In this document: positions 44,896 through 56,950 of the stretch, one piece after another
How the letters are laid out: every line of letters starts with the position of its first letter
How positions within the stretch are numbered: position 1 is the first letter of the stretch
Assembly: GCA_032718475.1 (NCBI GenBank)
Contig: JAUCBJ010007126.1
Coordinates: 1-64,000, forward strand
DNA from: Nemertoderma westbladi
Lineage: Eukaryota > Xenacoelomorpha > Nemertodermatida > Nemertodermatidae
Reading direction: 5' to 3'
Length of the DNA: 64,000 nucleotides
Notes under the pieces: model-generated
The model's input: only the letters and a program-made list of their open reading frames with translations
Database searches by the model: none
Told to the model about the DNA's origin: nothing
Made by a program: the position numbers and the translations under genes

Positions 44896-46680
44896 GAACA
44901 GCGCCACCTCTGCTTCGATATTCATTGTTATGTAGCCGTAATAATTGCAAATTCAATGCTATGGATTAACTAAACCACCGCTAAAAATGGACCTAATTTT
45001 AATTCATTAAAGGGTAAAACGGTAAATAGGCTACTCCCTCTATAAAAGCATGAGGGTATAAAGAAGCCTTTGGGAGACAATATATCTACATATATATCAT
45101 ACATATATATACATATATCATCGAAATATATATATAATTGGCTGAACACTAAACATTATTATTCAGTATTATTGTATAAAAAAATATCTGGAAAAATAGA
45201 CATAACAACAAGACAAGTTAACAGAACGGGTAGATAAAGATGATGGATAAATTGGAAGTTACATAAAGCAGATTCCTCAATAATTTTTTGATCTGAGATA
45301 CTGTGGTTGCATCCCGGAAGGCCAATCCCCTCCAACATCATCTTTCTAGTTTATTTGCTAATAATTTCTGGTACTACATGGTAACTGTCATAGGCAATGT
45401 CATTTTGTTGAGTGGGGTATACTGTATGTATATGGGTACCTTGTCCAGATCTGTAGGTTTGTCTCCATGGCTGACTAAATCAATGACAATTACAAGAATC
45501 TCTGTAAATGAAATAATTCATGAATTGTTCTTTATCATATCTTGATTGATATTCAAATCTGACTTCACTAATATTCATCAATGTTTATCCAAACAGATTG
45601 TTATTTTGCTCACAATCTGCTAAGGTTTCCCTTCCCCTATGTCAAACTATGAGAGAAATGTTATCAAAATTCTAAGAAACTTTTTCTGTATTTTTTTGAT
45701 GTTGAGAGGAACAGAACTGGTAGAAATCATAATAATGCAAAATATTGAATATGTGCAATATTTTATAACTCAGCGTTTCCCATTAATTTGGCAAGCAAAT
45801 TGCAGCTGCTAACTTACCATAGTATGAACCAACATCAATGAATCAACTTGAAATTACATGAGGCAACAACCAATATAGTAATTAGTATGCTAGAAATCAC
45901 CTTGTATGTTGTGTTGAGTCTTTGGCTCAGGAGACAGGTGATTCCTCATTACAGATTAATTGCACGCACAGTGCACACACCTATTCAGATCAATAAATTG
46001 GACTCTTTGAAGTAAATATATCGCAGCATAATGGGGAATTAGTCAATTTGACATTCGCTACACATATCATATAATAACATGTAACTCATACTCCAGAAGA
46101 TTTCACTTCCAAATTGACGCAACATGATTGAATTATTAATATATAAATAAACTGTAATTATTATAAATGTAATTTATTTTACTACCGCGACAGCAAAAAC
46201 AGGAACAAATATAAATAATAGTTACCATTATTATAAAGTAATGGTGCTTTCATGGGTAACTAGCCACTAATCACCAACTGTAATGGAATGTTGCTTCAAT
46301 TTTTGAGTGATTAAGTTATAATGAGATATGAATTTTCCAATCTGTAAATTTTTCCAAGTTCTTTATTTGTTTAGGATATCAGTGTGATGGATATTTATTT
46401 TTAATTGTGTTGTGAAACAGTGTTGTATCTTTGAAAAAGAGTTGAGTATAAAGTTGTCATAAAGTAGAAAGTGTTGTAGAAATCATTACTCCCTGCAGTG
46501 TAAAAGATAACAAAGTAATAAGTTTTCTGGATAACAGATAACTACTTAATTGTTGGTTTGTTAGTTTTCATCTAGGTCTCTATTAATTGATGATTACCAA
46601 AAGAAAGTTTAGTAAATGTAACTTTCTCCGAAATTAGTAAGATTGTAGCTGTGAGAGAAATGTAATAATTATATAACTTT
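44896..46680. other. no gene seen
   Basis: AT-rich, with an ATATATAC-type microsatellite near 45085-45135. The ORF at 45303-45545 has no recognisable similarity. Confidence 0.5.
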
Positions 46681-46689
46681 CGTTGGACA

Positions 46690-46800
46690 CAGCTTTGCAA
46701 AGTTGGCAATGACGTCCAGGTGGGATCGAAATGGTGACCTGCTGGTTGTAAGTCTGACGCTATATCTATACAGCTAGAGTACAGGTAGAATACAAGGTAG
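46690..46800 (-). repeat. probable tRNA-derived SINE relic
   Basis: The minus strand has TAGATATAGCGTCAGACTTA (A box into an anticodon-arm-like region), then ACCAGCAGGTCACCATTTCG and ATCCCACCTGGACGTCA, resembling the B box and T arm of a tRNA. It is too worn to be a functional tRNA. Confidence 0.4.
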
Positions 46801-48317
46801 AAATACTACCGGGTACCTTGTATGTCTGCAATTTACGTCCTCCCATCAGTGAAACCACTGATTCTCCCATATCACAAATAATAGAAAATAATTGTTACAA
46901 AATTTTTTGGATAAGTCGCTATCAGAAGTGAAATGAAGCGAATAATTGCTATTGGGATGTGAAGGTTGATGAAGATTGGGATAATTCTAGCTTATAAATT
47001 TAGTTATTTAAGTGGTAGGAAAGTGGTTTTGCAGCTAAGGTTGGGTCCTACAGTAGAAAAATTGTGTTTAAAATCATAGCACTTGCCGTCAACGCTGGCA
47101 GCACGATCGCTTCTCTGCATTCCAGATATTTTATGGCTTTTATTGATCACTGTTGGTAGATGTTATGAGACACTTATTCATTCATTTAGGATAATATACT
47201 TTATTATATGTATTTATTTTATTTTTGTATTTAGTGCTACTTGATTTTTTTATTGAAATGTATTATATATGTATAATAAATATGTACCGTAGAATATATG
47301 TACCGTAGAATGGGGTGACTTGGGCCAGTTTTTAAATATAAATGATTTGCTTGTGAGATATGTATATTAATGGTGATTAGTCATCTCTGGTGGACAGATG
47401 CACTATACTAATCAATCAATCAATCAATAGAGCTCATAGAACTCGTATAATTAGCAAGTCGTAAGACTTGATTACTGTAAGAAAAAAAATCTACTGACTA
47501 TTGGCTACTGACCTAGAGCAAAAACAGCGCTAACGATTTTGATGAAATTTTGCATGAACCATGAAAATAGATTTCTATGGGTACTTTTGAAATTGCGGTT
47601 TAAATTGAAACATCTCAACTTGTGTTAGTAAATACTGAAAGCTGGTAGTTTAGTACAGTAGTAACAGTAGGTATGTTAGTAAATACTGAAAGTCTGACTT
47701 TGTTTCTTGACTAATGTTTAATGTTTCCTCAGAATAATTATTTAAAATACAAAAAACAAAAATGTTACAATAAAGGAACAGGATTTGGCTATAGCAAAGC
47801 TAGTGTAGCTTATCATATTCCTGGGGGAAACGCGGAGTACTGGTGAGATGCGGGTGATGCAGGCATATTAGTCCATGGGCCAGCCAGCCTAGGGGATACT
47901 TTTTGGTAACCATCTGGAACTAATATTTTTGTGAAGACCTATCTTCTGGCCATTCATTTTGATATGATAACAAATCTGAATCGGTAGCTGACTTGGTGTT
48001 ATCACCGGTTGTCATGGAAATTGCAAAATATCAAACATGCTGTAGTAGTCTAAGAAATCAATATAAATTCATCACGTCTTCTGAAAAAGATAGCTACTGG
48101 GAAACCAAGGTTGGTAGATAGTGCAGATGGGAAACCATAAGGTTGTTACTCCGACTGTCAGAGATTCAGAGCCTACTATAAATTACTTGTGTTGTATACT
48201 TGTTTTGTATATGAAGAACATAACGCCGCAATATGCCTGTAGCGCATACACCAGTCAAGAATGCGAGCTGAATACCTCGATTTAAACCGAGCCAAACCAG
48301 AACTCACCTGCCTACCA
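46801..48317. other. no gene seen
   Basis: AT-rich. A duplicated phrase TATGTACCGTAGAAT occurs at about 47281 and 47299, and TGTTAGTAAATACTGAAAG at about 47623 and 47673. No coding evidence. Confidence 0.45.
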
Positions 48318-50830
48318 CCATGGCGACGGAATCAACTTTCGCGCCAAGATCAACCCCGACGAACTCTTCCACCATGGCGACAGAATCAACTTTCGCGCTG
48401 AGATCAACCCCGATCTCTACTGACAGATCCGCCATGGCGACTGAATCAACTCTCACACCAACATCAACCCCAATCTCTTCGACCATGGTGACGGAATCAA
48501 CTTTTGCACCAAGAACAACCCCGATCTCTTCCGACAGATCCACCATGGTGACAGAATCAACTTTTGCGCCGAGATCAACCCAATCTCTTCCACCACAGCG
48601 ACGGAATCAACTTTTGCGCCAAGATCAACCCTGATCTCATCCACCACATCGATGGTATTAACTTTTGCACCAAGATCAACCACGATCTCTTCCACCATGG
48701 TGACGGAATCAACTGTTGCGCCGAGATCAACCCAGATCTCCTCCACCATGGTGACAGAATCAACTCTCGCACCGAGATCAACCCCGATCTCTTCCGCCAT
48801 GGTGATGGAATCAACTGTTGCGCCGAGATCAACCCAGATCTCCTCCACCATGGTGACAGAATTAACTCTCGCGCCGAGATCAACCGTGATCTCTTCCGCC
48901 ATGGTGACTGAATCAACTTTCACGCCGAGATCAACCCCGATCTCTTCTGCCACAGCAACAGAATCAACTTTTGCACCGAGATCAACCCCTATCTCTTCCG
49001 CCATAGTAACAGAATCAACTTTCGTGCCAATATCAATCCCAACCTTTTCCACCGCATTGTCGGCATCAACTTTCGCGCCAAGATCAACCCCGATCTCTTC
49101 CGCCACAGTGACAGAATCAACGTTTGCACCGAGATTAACCCCGATCTCTTCCGCCACGGCACCGGAATCAACTTTCGTGCCAATATTGATCCCTATCTTT
49201 TCTGCCACATCGTCGTAATCAATTTTCGCGCTGAGACCACTCTTGATCTCTTCCGCCACAGCAACAGAATCCATTTTCATGCCAAGATCAACCTTGATCT
49301 CTTCTGCCACAGCAACAGAATCAACTTTTGCGTCGAGAACAACCCTTACCTATTCTGACAGATCCGACACGGTGATGGAATCAACCCTGATCTCTTCCAC
49401 TACAGCGACGGAATCAACTTTCACGCCAATATCAAACCCGATCTCTTCCACCATGGTGATGGAATCAACTATTGCGCCAATATCGATCCTGATCTCTTTC
49501 GCCATAGTGACGGAATCAACATTTGCACCAAGATTAACCCCGATCTCTTCCGCCATGGCGCCGGAATCAACTGTTGCGCCGAGATCAACCCAGATCTCCT
49601 CCACCATGGTGACAGAATCAACTCTCGCGCCGAGATCAACCCCGATCTCTTCCGCCACAGTGACTGAATCAACTTTCATGCCGAGATCAACCCCGATCTC
49701 TTCTGCCACAGCAACAGAATCAACTTTCGCACCGAGATCAATCCCGATCTCTTCTGCCATGGTGACAGAATCAACTTTCGCGCCAATATCGATCCCGATC
49801 TCTTCCACCGCATCGTCGGAATCATCTTTTGCGCCAAGATCAACCCCAATCTCTTCCGCCACAGTGACCGAATCAACGTTTGCACTGAGATTAACCCCGA
49901 TCTCTTCCGCCATTGCACCGGAATCAACTTTCGCACCAATATCGATCCCTATCTTTTTCCGCCACATCATCGGAATCAATTTTCGCCCTGAGATCACTCT
50001 CGATCTCTTCCGCCACAGCAACGGAATCCATTTTCATGCCGAGATCAACCCTGATCTCTTCCGCCACAGCAACAGAATCAACTTTGGCATCGAGAACAAC
50101 CCCTACCTATTCTGACAGATCCGACACGGTGATGGAATCAACCCTGATCTCTTCCACCACAGTGACGGAATCAACTTTCACGCCAATATCAACCCCGATC
50201 TCTTCCACCATGGTGATGGAATCAACTATTGCGCCAATATCGATCCTGATCTCTTTCACCATAGTGACAGAATCAACGTTTGCACCAAGATTAACCCTGA
50301 TCTCTTCCGCCATGGCGCCGGAATCAACTTTCGCACCAATATCGATCCCTATCTCTTCCGCCACTGCCACATCGCCGGAATCAACTTTCGCGCTGAGATC
50401 ACTCTCAATCTCTTCCACCACGGTGATGGAATAAATTTTCGTGATGAGATCAACCCCGATCTCTTCTGCCACAGCAATGGAATCAACCTTCGCAATGAGC
50501 CCAATTTTCATATCAAGTACAACCCTGATCTATTCTGACAGATCCGACATGGCGGTGGAATCAATTTTCATGCCGAGATCAACCCTGATCTCTTCCGACA
50601 GATCTGACACAGCGATGGAATCAACTTTCGCGCCGATATCAACCACAATCTCTTCTGCCATGGCGATGGGATCAACTTTCACGCCGAGATCAACCATGTT
50701 CTCTTCCGCCACAGTGACAGGATCAACTTTCACACCTATATCAACTCCAATTTCTTCTATCACGGCGATTTGATCAACTTCAGCGCAGATGTCGACCATG
50801 ATTCCTTCCTCAATGGTAACGGGGTCAACA
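48318..50830. repeat. 51-bp minisatellite, about 48 units, open on both strands
   Basis: The consensus unit encodes M-A/V-T-E-S-T-F-A-P-R-S-T-P-I-S-S-T on the plus strand (17 residues, Ser/Thr-rich, mucin-like) and V-A-E-E-I-G-V-D-L-G-A-K-V-D-S-V-T on the minus strand (acidic, amphipathic). Units of 54 and 60 bp containing SDRS / SDLSE occur now and then. Frames shift between blocks: plus ORFs at 48320, 48652, 49243 and 50441 are not all in one frame, and the minus ORFs at 48453-49310, 49350-50021 and 50107-50511 are split by a recurring SDLSE-stop variant. Larger blocks repeat: about 48890-49380 resembles 49640-50130. Either a decayed repeat-protein exon or a noncoding satellite. Confidence 0.9.
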
Positions 50831-50951
50831 GCAACAGTTGGGATACTCCCATCTAGGATATCTACATCCACTGCGATGGATAGCTATGTTGAGTTGACAC
50901 CCTTTGTAAACCAAATCCCAAGTCAGGTAGGCCCGGGAAACCATACAGCCG

Positions 50952-51332
50952 ATGGACCTGGCCTGGGGATGTTCGAGGAGTGACCCTGAACCACGTGCCC
51001 CAGATATGGACACCACAACACAATATGTTGGAACTGGAATGGGGTTTGTCTTAAATTATATATCTAATAATAACGACCCAACTCTTTTAACAACTAGTAA
51101 TTACTTGCAAAGGGCCACACAAGTACAATGTACTCAGAATGCTAACTCATTAGACTATCTCCCCATCCCACCATCACAGTCTTTCTGCCCCACAAATTCC
51201 ACGCTATCAACATTGCAAACCAATCCAATAATGATAAACACGCCCATCTCTTATAGCAATTTAACAGTAACACCCTCTTCAGCATGTCATAATGCCATTA
51301 AAATTCACAATTTTCCCCAAGAATACCCTTAG
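50952..51332 (+). other. unidentified ORF
   Basis: A 126-codon ORF rich in Ser, Thr, Asn and Pro with no motif I recognise. It follows the minisatellite and overlaps the next ORF in another frame. It may be the worn N-terminal part of the retroelement that follows. Coding status is uncertain. Confidence 0.3.
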
Positions 51333-51921
51333 CTACAAAGAATACAGACGCCCCTTCCAGAGACATCAAAGCTTACAAAATATAAAAATAAAAAGGGATG
51401 AAAACTATTTAAGGCCAATGGAGAGTGAGTGCCCTGTGAGTAAATCACAAAGGTTATCAGAACAGCTTTCAATTCAGCCTCCTGTAGCATCCAGTAGACC
51501 ATTTACCAGAAGCCAGGGATGTGTTCCTATTACATCATCACATTATCATACACCATTAACTAGAACTACAGCACTTGGAAATACCTTGAGAGATAATACT
51601 TACCATGCAGAGGCAGTATATACTGGACAAACAATATACACACCCACAGACTGTGGGGTGTTTATTTGTATGTATGGGCTCGCAGTTGCACATCAAACCA
51701 ATCACATACAAAGTTACCATGATGACACCAGGGCTATAAAAAGTTGGCTGAGGAGATCATTAGATGATTGCCGTTTCGAAACTCAAGATTCCCCCCTAAC
51801 CTGTGAGAAACAAAATAATAAGGAACTCCTGTTTGAACCTGAAACTGTGTTCCAGACACCCCATAAACCTATACAGACAATACAGGTACAAAAATACAAA
51901 TCTCAAAAAATGATGCCCTAA
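51292..51921 (+). pseudogene. Ulp1 (C48)-like cysteine-protease fragment
   Basis: A 209-codon ORF whose middle reads YTPTDCGVFICMYGLAVAHQ. N/T-x-x-D-C-G-V-F-x-C/L-x-Y is the catalytic Asp-Cys block of Ulp1/SENP peptidases. The expected upstream His and Trp motifs are not evident, so only the Cys-side half is present or the rest has decayed. Ulp1-type proteases are carried by several mobile elements, including some LINEs, and a plus-strand LINE follows at 53-55 kb, so it may belong to that element. It could also be a fragment of another transposon. Confidence 0.5.
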
Positions 51922-52965
51922 GACAAACTGAAAGGTCATCAACTACGTTGCATAGGCTGCTAGATGACATGAAGAGGATTAAGCAACTTTCCAAACGTAA
52001 AGAACAGATCAAAAATCAAAACAAATTAAGCAAATCAGATGGAAATCAACTATGTGACCATCTGTTCACTGAAGTAAAAAAACTATGTCCCCCGTACAAA
52101 GTGTTTCTTACCAATTAAGAAACAGGCAGACATTGAATGAAGTATCAATTGATATTATTGAATTACTACACGCAATTGATGAACACATGTTGACAGATGC
52201 TTGTATAAAAAGACTCAATAAGGACAATGGGTCACCTGTGAATGAACATTCTATAGATATGGTACATAAATAAATGCTGTCTGTTGTGGCCACTATTCAA
52301 TCTCGATAAGTGTAAAATTGAAAATGATAATAGTAAACTGCAGAGTAGGCTGAAGGAACTCTCTGGTGAACTTGAACTAGAACGGCATGCCAGACTAATG
52401 ACTAATGACAAAAACTCTGGGACTAGTCCTACAATTGCGCCAATAAAAGATAAGTTATTTTTGGTAAAATAAACTTACCATTCGAGGTTAAGACCCCTAG
52501 ATCCCTTCCTATAATAAATGTATAAAAACTCTATACATACTATCCATACTATACATACTATACTATACAAACAAATTCGAGCCCAAATCTGCAAACTACT
52601 GAGATATCACAAATATCACTCAAAAGAAGTGAACAGAGACTAACACAAAATAAAAATAGGGTTCCACAAACCTATAATGTTATACCCCGTATATTGCATG
52701 AAAGCAGCGAAGTAAGGCCAATAGGTAAAAATGCCAGAATTTTACAGACTCATACAGAGATACCACAAAAATCACTTGAAAGAAAATCAGAGCATCTAAC
52801 ATGTGCCAATGCAAGAAAATATACTCCCATCTTTATTAATTATTATTAATTAACGGCGACAAAATTGTCATATATTTTCTTATAGAATATAGGCTTAGCT
52901 ATTGTGCAGTTTATTAACGGTATCATTTAGTGTATGGTGGGTAGGCTTAGGGTTAGGGTTGCGAC
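51922..52965. other. possible worn coding region, not identified
   Basis: Short plus-strand ORFs (52085-52273 and 52284-52472) are Lys/Glu/Leu-rich; the second has a coiled-coil-like stretch (NSKLQSRLKELSGELELERH). They would suit the gag-like part of the downstream LINE but show no diagnostic motif. Two TTAGGG units at about 52948 are too few to be telomeric. Confidence 0.35.
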
Positions 52966-53131
52966 ACATACCTGTATGTTTAGCATGTATTTATATTTGT
53001 TTGTGTTTGTGTGTTTGTTGTTCTTTCGATGACCCTAGGGGTCGAGAAATATTTTGGGCTAAATGTCCTGATTCTATATTTTTTATTGGGGGTGTAAGAC
53101 TCCTGTTCTTCCTTTAATTTAATTTAATATA
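52966..53131 (+). repeat. dispersed repeat, copy 2 (partner of 9412-9578)
   Basis: Nearly identical to copy 1. Immediately after it, CTGTTAGTCAGTATGTCGTT and AACATCAATTATC are the inverse of sequence upstream of copy 1, suggesting terminal motifs of the same element. Confidence 0.85.
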
Positions 53132-53169
53132 TACATACCAACCCCCTGTTAGTCAGTATGTCGTTAACA

Positions 53170-54357
53170 TCAATTATCTTTATTAATGGCATAAATCGTA
53201 ATAATACAGATGATGACATAACTACATACCTTGAATCAAGAGGAGTAATGGTTAATTGGATGACAACACACATCCATAATGATTAAAAAATTATGAAGGT
53301 TGGTATAAATAGAGACAACCTGGATGGTGTTTTTTATCAGCAAATTTCTGGCCTGTGGGAATCACCTGCAGAGAGTGGCACTATCATAGAAAATGAGCAG
53401 GCAATGGTAGAATGACAAACAGCGAAGTTTATACTCACACAGTCAAACAAACCAAGCATATTGTAAACATTATATTTAAAATATGCAAACAAGAGGATGG
53501 CAGTGGCAGTAGTGGAAATGGCATAAACTATTCAAGCAAAAATGAAGCATATCTGCAGTCAAATGTAATAAATCTAAATATTGAAACCTTTAATTGTAGG
53601 GGGATAATGGTTAATCTCGACTATATGGACAACATTATTACAAGAACTTGATATCTGTACTATACAGGAACATTGGTGTGATGGTCTAGAGGCCAAAAAA
53701 TATATAAAGGAGCGATATAAAGATACTTTTCATAGCGAATTCCTAATCAGTTCTCTAATGGGAAATCCCAATCAAAAAAGAGGTGCAGGTGGAATAGCCC
53801 TACGAGTAAGGAAAACATCTCTAGAACATTATACTAAGATAGAATCAGAAGATGATATAATTGCCATTAAGTTCAAGTGTAACACAAATCAGCAAGAGTA
53901 CATATTCATTTGCGGCTATGCTCCTGATTTCTCAAAACTAATTGTGAAATATGACTCCTTTCTTGGGTGATTGAATGCTATCCTACATGCCAATCCTGGT
54001 GCTATACCATACATTATGTTGGATGCAAATGCGGATTTAGGTGACAGGCAAGGACCACGTTTTTAGAGGTAAAATCCCACACTTAGAGGGATTCGTCTAA
54101 ATGAATTCATAGACTCTGAGGGTCTTGTTGCCATAGATACAATGTCATTTTTTGGAGGCCCACATAGTACATACTATGGTCCATATGGGGAATCATATAT
54201 TGACCACATACTAACAACGAAAGGTGGTGCCAATATCGTAACTGAAGGTAGGGTGCATCAAATGGATGTCCTAGAGAATAACTCTGATCATGTACCATTA
54301 ATGGCTACTATTAAAATTCCTAACACAGAGTACATTCCAAAACACGGTCATACTTGA
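53170..54357 (+). pseudogene. LINE: ORF1 end and endonuclease domain
   Basis: First comes a fragment resembling the end of LINE ORF1 (SIFINGINRNNTDDDITTYL, then KVGINRDNLDGVF; 53181-53400). After it, an endonuclease: LNIETFNCRGIM (N-x-N-x-R-G-like start, about 53574), RGAGGIALRVRK, FICGYAPDFSKL (53758-53970), PYIMLDANADLGDRQ (G-D-x-N position, here D-A-N-A-D) and SYIDHILTTKGGAN ... NNSDHVPLMATIKI (54142-54357). The D-H and S-D-H motifs are intact; several stops break the frame. The same strand and order continue into the RT. Confidence 0.7.
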
Positions 54358-54360
54358 TTA

Positions 54361-55058
54361 TTGGATCTTCCACAAAGATATAATTGCAAAAGAGTTACAG
54401 AGGAACAGCTAAACTCCTATGAATTAGAGGTTTCAGAAAAATTGGATGAACTAGAATTAACTTTTGGGAAAAATTTTATAACATGGGATTATTCTAAACT
54501 TAATAGATATATGGAATCTATTCAGTGTTGTATATTGACTGCAACTAAAAACCATATTCCTATTAGTAAACCTTCTAGAAAAACCAAAAATATAAGGATA
54601 CGGCAAAAATATAAGGATACGGCATAAATTCCTTACACAGAGATCAAAAATAACGAAGTAACTTTACAACATCTGGAAGAGCCGAGGGAAGGAGGACTTA
54701 GATGAATATGCGACAGCTTTCAAAGAATCAAAGCGCTCACTACGGCACCTATGAAACTGGTTAAGAAGGTCCCAAATATTACAATAAGTAGCTACTATAG
54801 GCGAAGTCCACGTGAATTTTGGAAGAACTTTACTAAAGCAGAATCCCTAATGGAACACTACCAAAAAGCAATGTAAGTAAATGAAAGGGATAACCAGAAT
54901 CTATAAAAAACAAAGGCACTGTTAAAACTAAAGACTACAAATAAAACATCACCAACTATACCACCACAAACAGTTAGACTAGCAATTATGTCTATAAACA
55001 AGGGTAAAGCACCAGACCTGGAAAATCTGTCTGTTGAACACTTATTAAATCTAAATAT
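54361..55058 (+). pseudogene. LINE: linker and start of RT, cut by the DNA transposon
   Basis: The linker (LNSYELEVSEKLDELELTFG, SRKTKNIRIRQKY) leads to the opening RT motif NKGKAPDLENLSVEHLLNLN, a worn G-K-A-P-G-x-D-x-x-S-x-E-H-L. The reading frame is broken exactly where the transposon at 55059 begins and resumes after it at 61325. Confidence 0.75.
55053..55058. repeat. target-site duplication, left (AAATAT)
   Basis: AAATAT sits immediately outside the left inverted repeat; the same six bases sit immediately outside the right one (61319-61324). Confidence 0.92.
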
Positions 55059-55610
55059 TACGGAAGCCCATAGCGGTCATCATTTCACACACACAATGTG
55101 TGTCGCAACTGTGCTTTACATTTACATTTTGGAGTGTGTGTGCGTGTCATTGTGTGTGTGTGCGTGTCATTGTATGTGTGTGCGTGTCATGATATGTGTG
55201 TGCGTGTCATGATATGTGTGTGTGGGGGTGTCATGATATGTGTGTGCGTGTCATGATATATGTGTGCGTGTCATGATATGTGTGTGTGTGTCATGATATG
55301 TGTGTGCGTGTCATGATATGTGTGTGCGTGTCATGATATGTGTGTGCGTGTCATGATATGTGTGTGCGTGTCATGATATGTGTGTGCGTGTCATGATAGG
55401 TGTGTGCGTGTCATTGGGTGTGTGTGCGTGTCATGATATGTGTGTGCGTGTCATGATATGTGTGTGCGTGTCATGATATGTGTGTGTGTGTCATTGTGGG
55501 TGTGTGTGCGTGTCATGATATGTGTGTGGGTGTCATGATATGTGTGTGCGTGTCATGATGATTGTCATGCCCCGTAATGGTCAAAATAAAAAGGCGGGAA
55601 ATTCAATCAA
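55059..55610. repeat. left terminal inverted repeat (552 bp)
   Basis: Outer unique part of about 75 bp (TACGGAAGCCCATAGCGGTC ... TTTACATTTTGGAGTG), then the minisatellite, then an inner unique part of about 50 bp (GTAATGGTCAAAATAAAAAG ... GGAAATTCAATCAA). All three parts recur inverted at the right end. Confidence 0.95.
55134..55559. repeat. 20-bp minisatellite in the left TIR
   Basis: Unit GTGTGTGCGTGTCATGATAT, about 21 copies, with variants (TCATTG, GTGGGGGTG). Array length differs from the right-hand array, so the two evolve independently after insertion or by slippage. Confidence 0.95.
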
Positions 55611-55798
55611 ATATTTTCAACTGACTGGTAGAATCTAAATTCTGTACCGGTAGGTAATCACTACACGCAGAGGCCCGTACTGCAGTACTGTCTTACTATA
55701 GTAGGCAGGTAGGCTACCAGTAGTAATTACTGAAGTACAGTAGCAGTTGACCTGTCTGAAGTAAGGATCAACATCAGCGGCCACTCTTCCATATCAAT

Positions 55799-56950
55799 AT
55801 GATGCCTTGTTGGATGTTAAATATTATTAGTGTTTGCTTCAGTATAAACTTATCAAATGGCGAAACTTGCCGTATTTTAGGTCGCCTTGGAGTAAACGTG
55901 AGCGATAAAACATTGCGGCGAAGACAAGCTGATCTGGGACTTAAAAGGAAGGGGTCATTCAATGGTTTCTCTGATGAGTTAATACGGGAGATTTTAAAAA
56001 CTCTAAATGGTGTTGGATCCAGTTGGGGTTACCGCCACTTATGGCACCATCTACGCCTGAAGGGCTATGTGGTTCCGCGGAGAGAAGTGGAGTGTCTATT
56101 ACGTTGTATAGACCCTGAAGCAAGCGAACTCTGAAAACGCCACAAACTTCAACGCCGCCGGTACCGCACTCTAGGACCCAATGCGGTTTGGCATAGCGAT
56201 GGCTATGATAAACTCAAACCATTTGGATTTCCCATCCATGCATGCGTTGATGGTTGGTCGCGGTTTGTTGTCTGGTTGGAGCTAACTAGAACCAATAATG
56301 AGCCCCATGTCATTTGTGACTTCTACCTCGATGCAGTAAAAACATTCGGTAGTCCTATTCGTCTAGAAACAGACAGGGGCACGGAGAATGGAGTCATGGC
56401 GGCAGCCCAGTCGTACTTTCACGGTTCTATTAACGCACATCGTTATGTTAAATCGTGTCACAACCAACGCGTGGAATGTTGGTGGGCTCATTTACGTAAA
56501 CAGTGGTCTAATTTTTGGATTGCTTTCTTTAGAGATATTATTGAACAAGGCTTATATAATCCCATTGATGAACTACAGAAAGATTTAATTTGGTTTACTT
56601 TTTCCCCATTACTACGTAGCCAACTTAAAGACATCTTAATGCACTGGAACAGTCACCCGATTAGAAGAAGTCGACACGACACCATCAGCGGTAAACCTTT
56701 AATCAACTTTCTGAACCCGGAGATTCAGGGAGGATTACCGAACCTTTCTAAGTGTATAGAAGGTGATGCCTGGAACGAAGTAGATGATTACGTCCAGAAC
56801 CATAGACCACCGATCGACATAGAAAGTGACATATTGGGTTATTATTGTAACTATATTCGACAGACATTAGGGTGGAGCGAAACACCACGGAACACAGAGG
56901 AAGCCCTAAATCGCTATTGCGTTTTACGGAGACATTTTGAGATAGTTTAA
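55799..56950 (+). pseudogene. IS3/IS3EU-like DDE transposase with one internal stop
   Basis: One reading frame of 383 codons, broken only by TGA at 56132-56134. The family usually has Arg here (E-L-R-K-x-x-x-L-x-R-R-x-Y), so CGA to TGA, a CpG transition, is the simplest cause. N-terminal half: HTH-like NGETCRILGRLGVNVSDKTL and an IS3 HTH_21-like block SSWGYRHLWHHLRLKGY (about 73-90). Catalytic core: D134 in WHSDGYDKLKPFG, D192 in RLETDRGTENGVM and E226 in NQRVECWWAHLRK, a D-D-E with 33 residues between the last two. The C-terminus matches family proteins annotated as integrase-core domain. It should cut and paste the element in the nucleus. An upstream exon is possible: the ORF's first 14 residues look unlike the family and CTTCAG at 55837-55842 could be an acceptor. 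Confidence 0.88.

Noticed and set aside
52946-52960. Interstitial telomere repeat (TTAGGGTTAGGG)
   Set aside because: Only two units, within chance expectation.
55134-55559. CRISPR-like array
   Set aside because: There are no unique spacers; it is a contiguous 20-bp tandem repeat inside a eukaryotic transposon end.
55761-55842. Intron before the transposase ORF
   Set aside because: A GTAAGG donor and CTTCAG acceptor are present, but the upstream exon would meet a stop within about 6 codons and lacks an ATG, so I could not support it.
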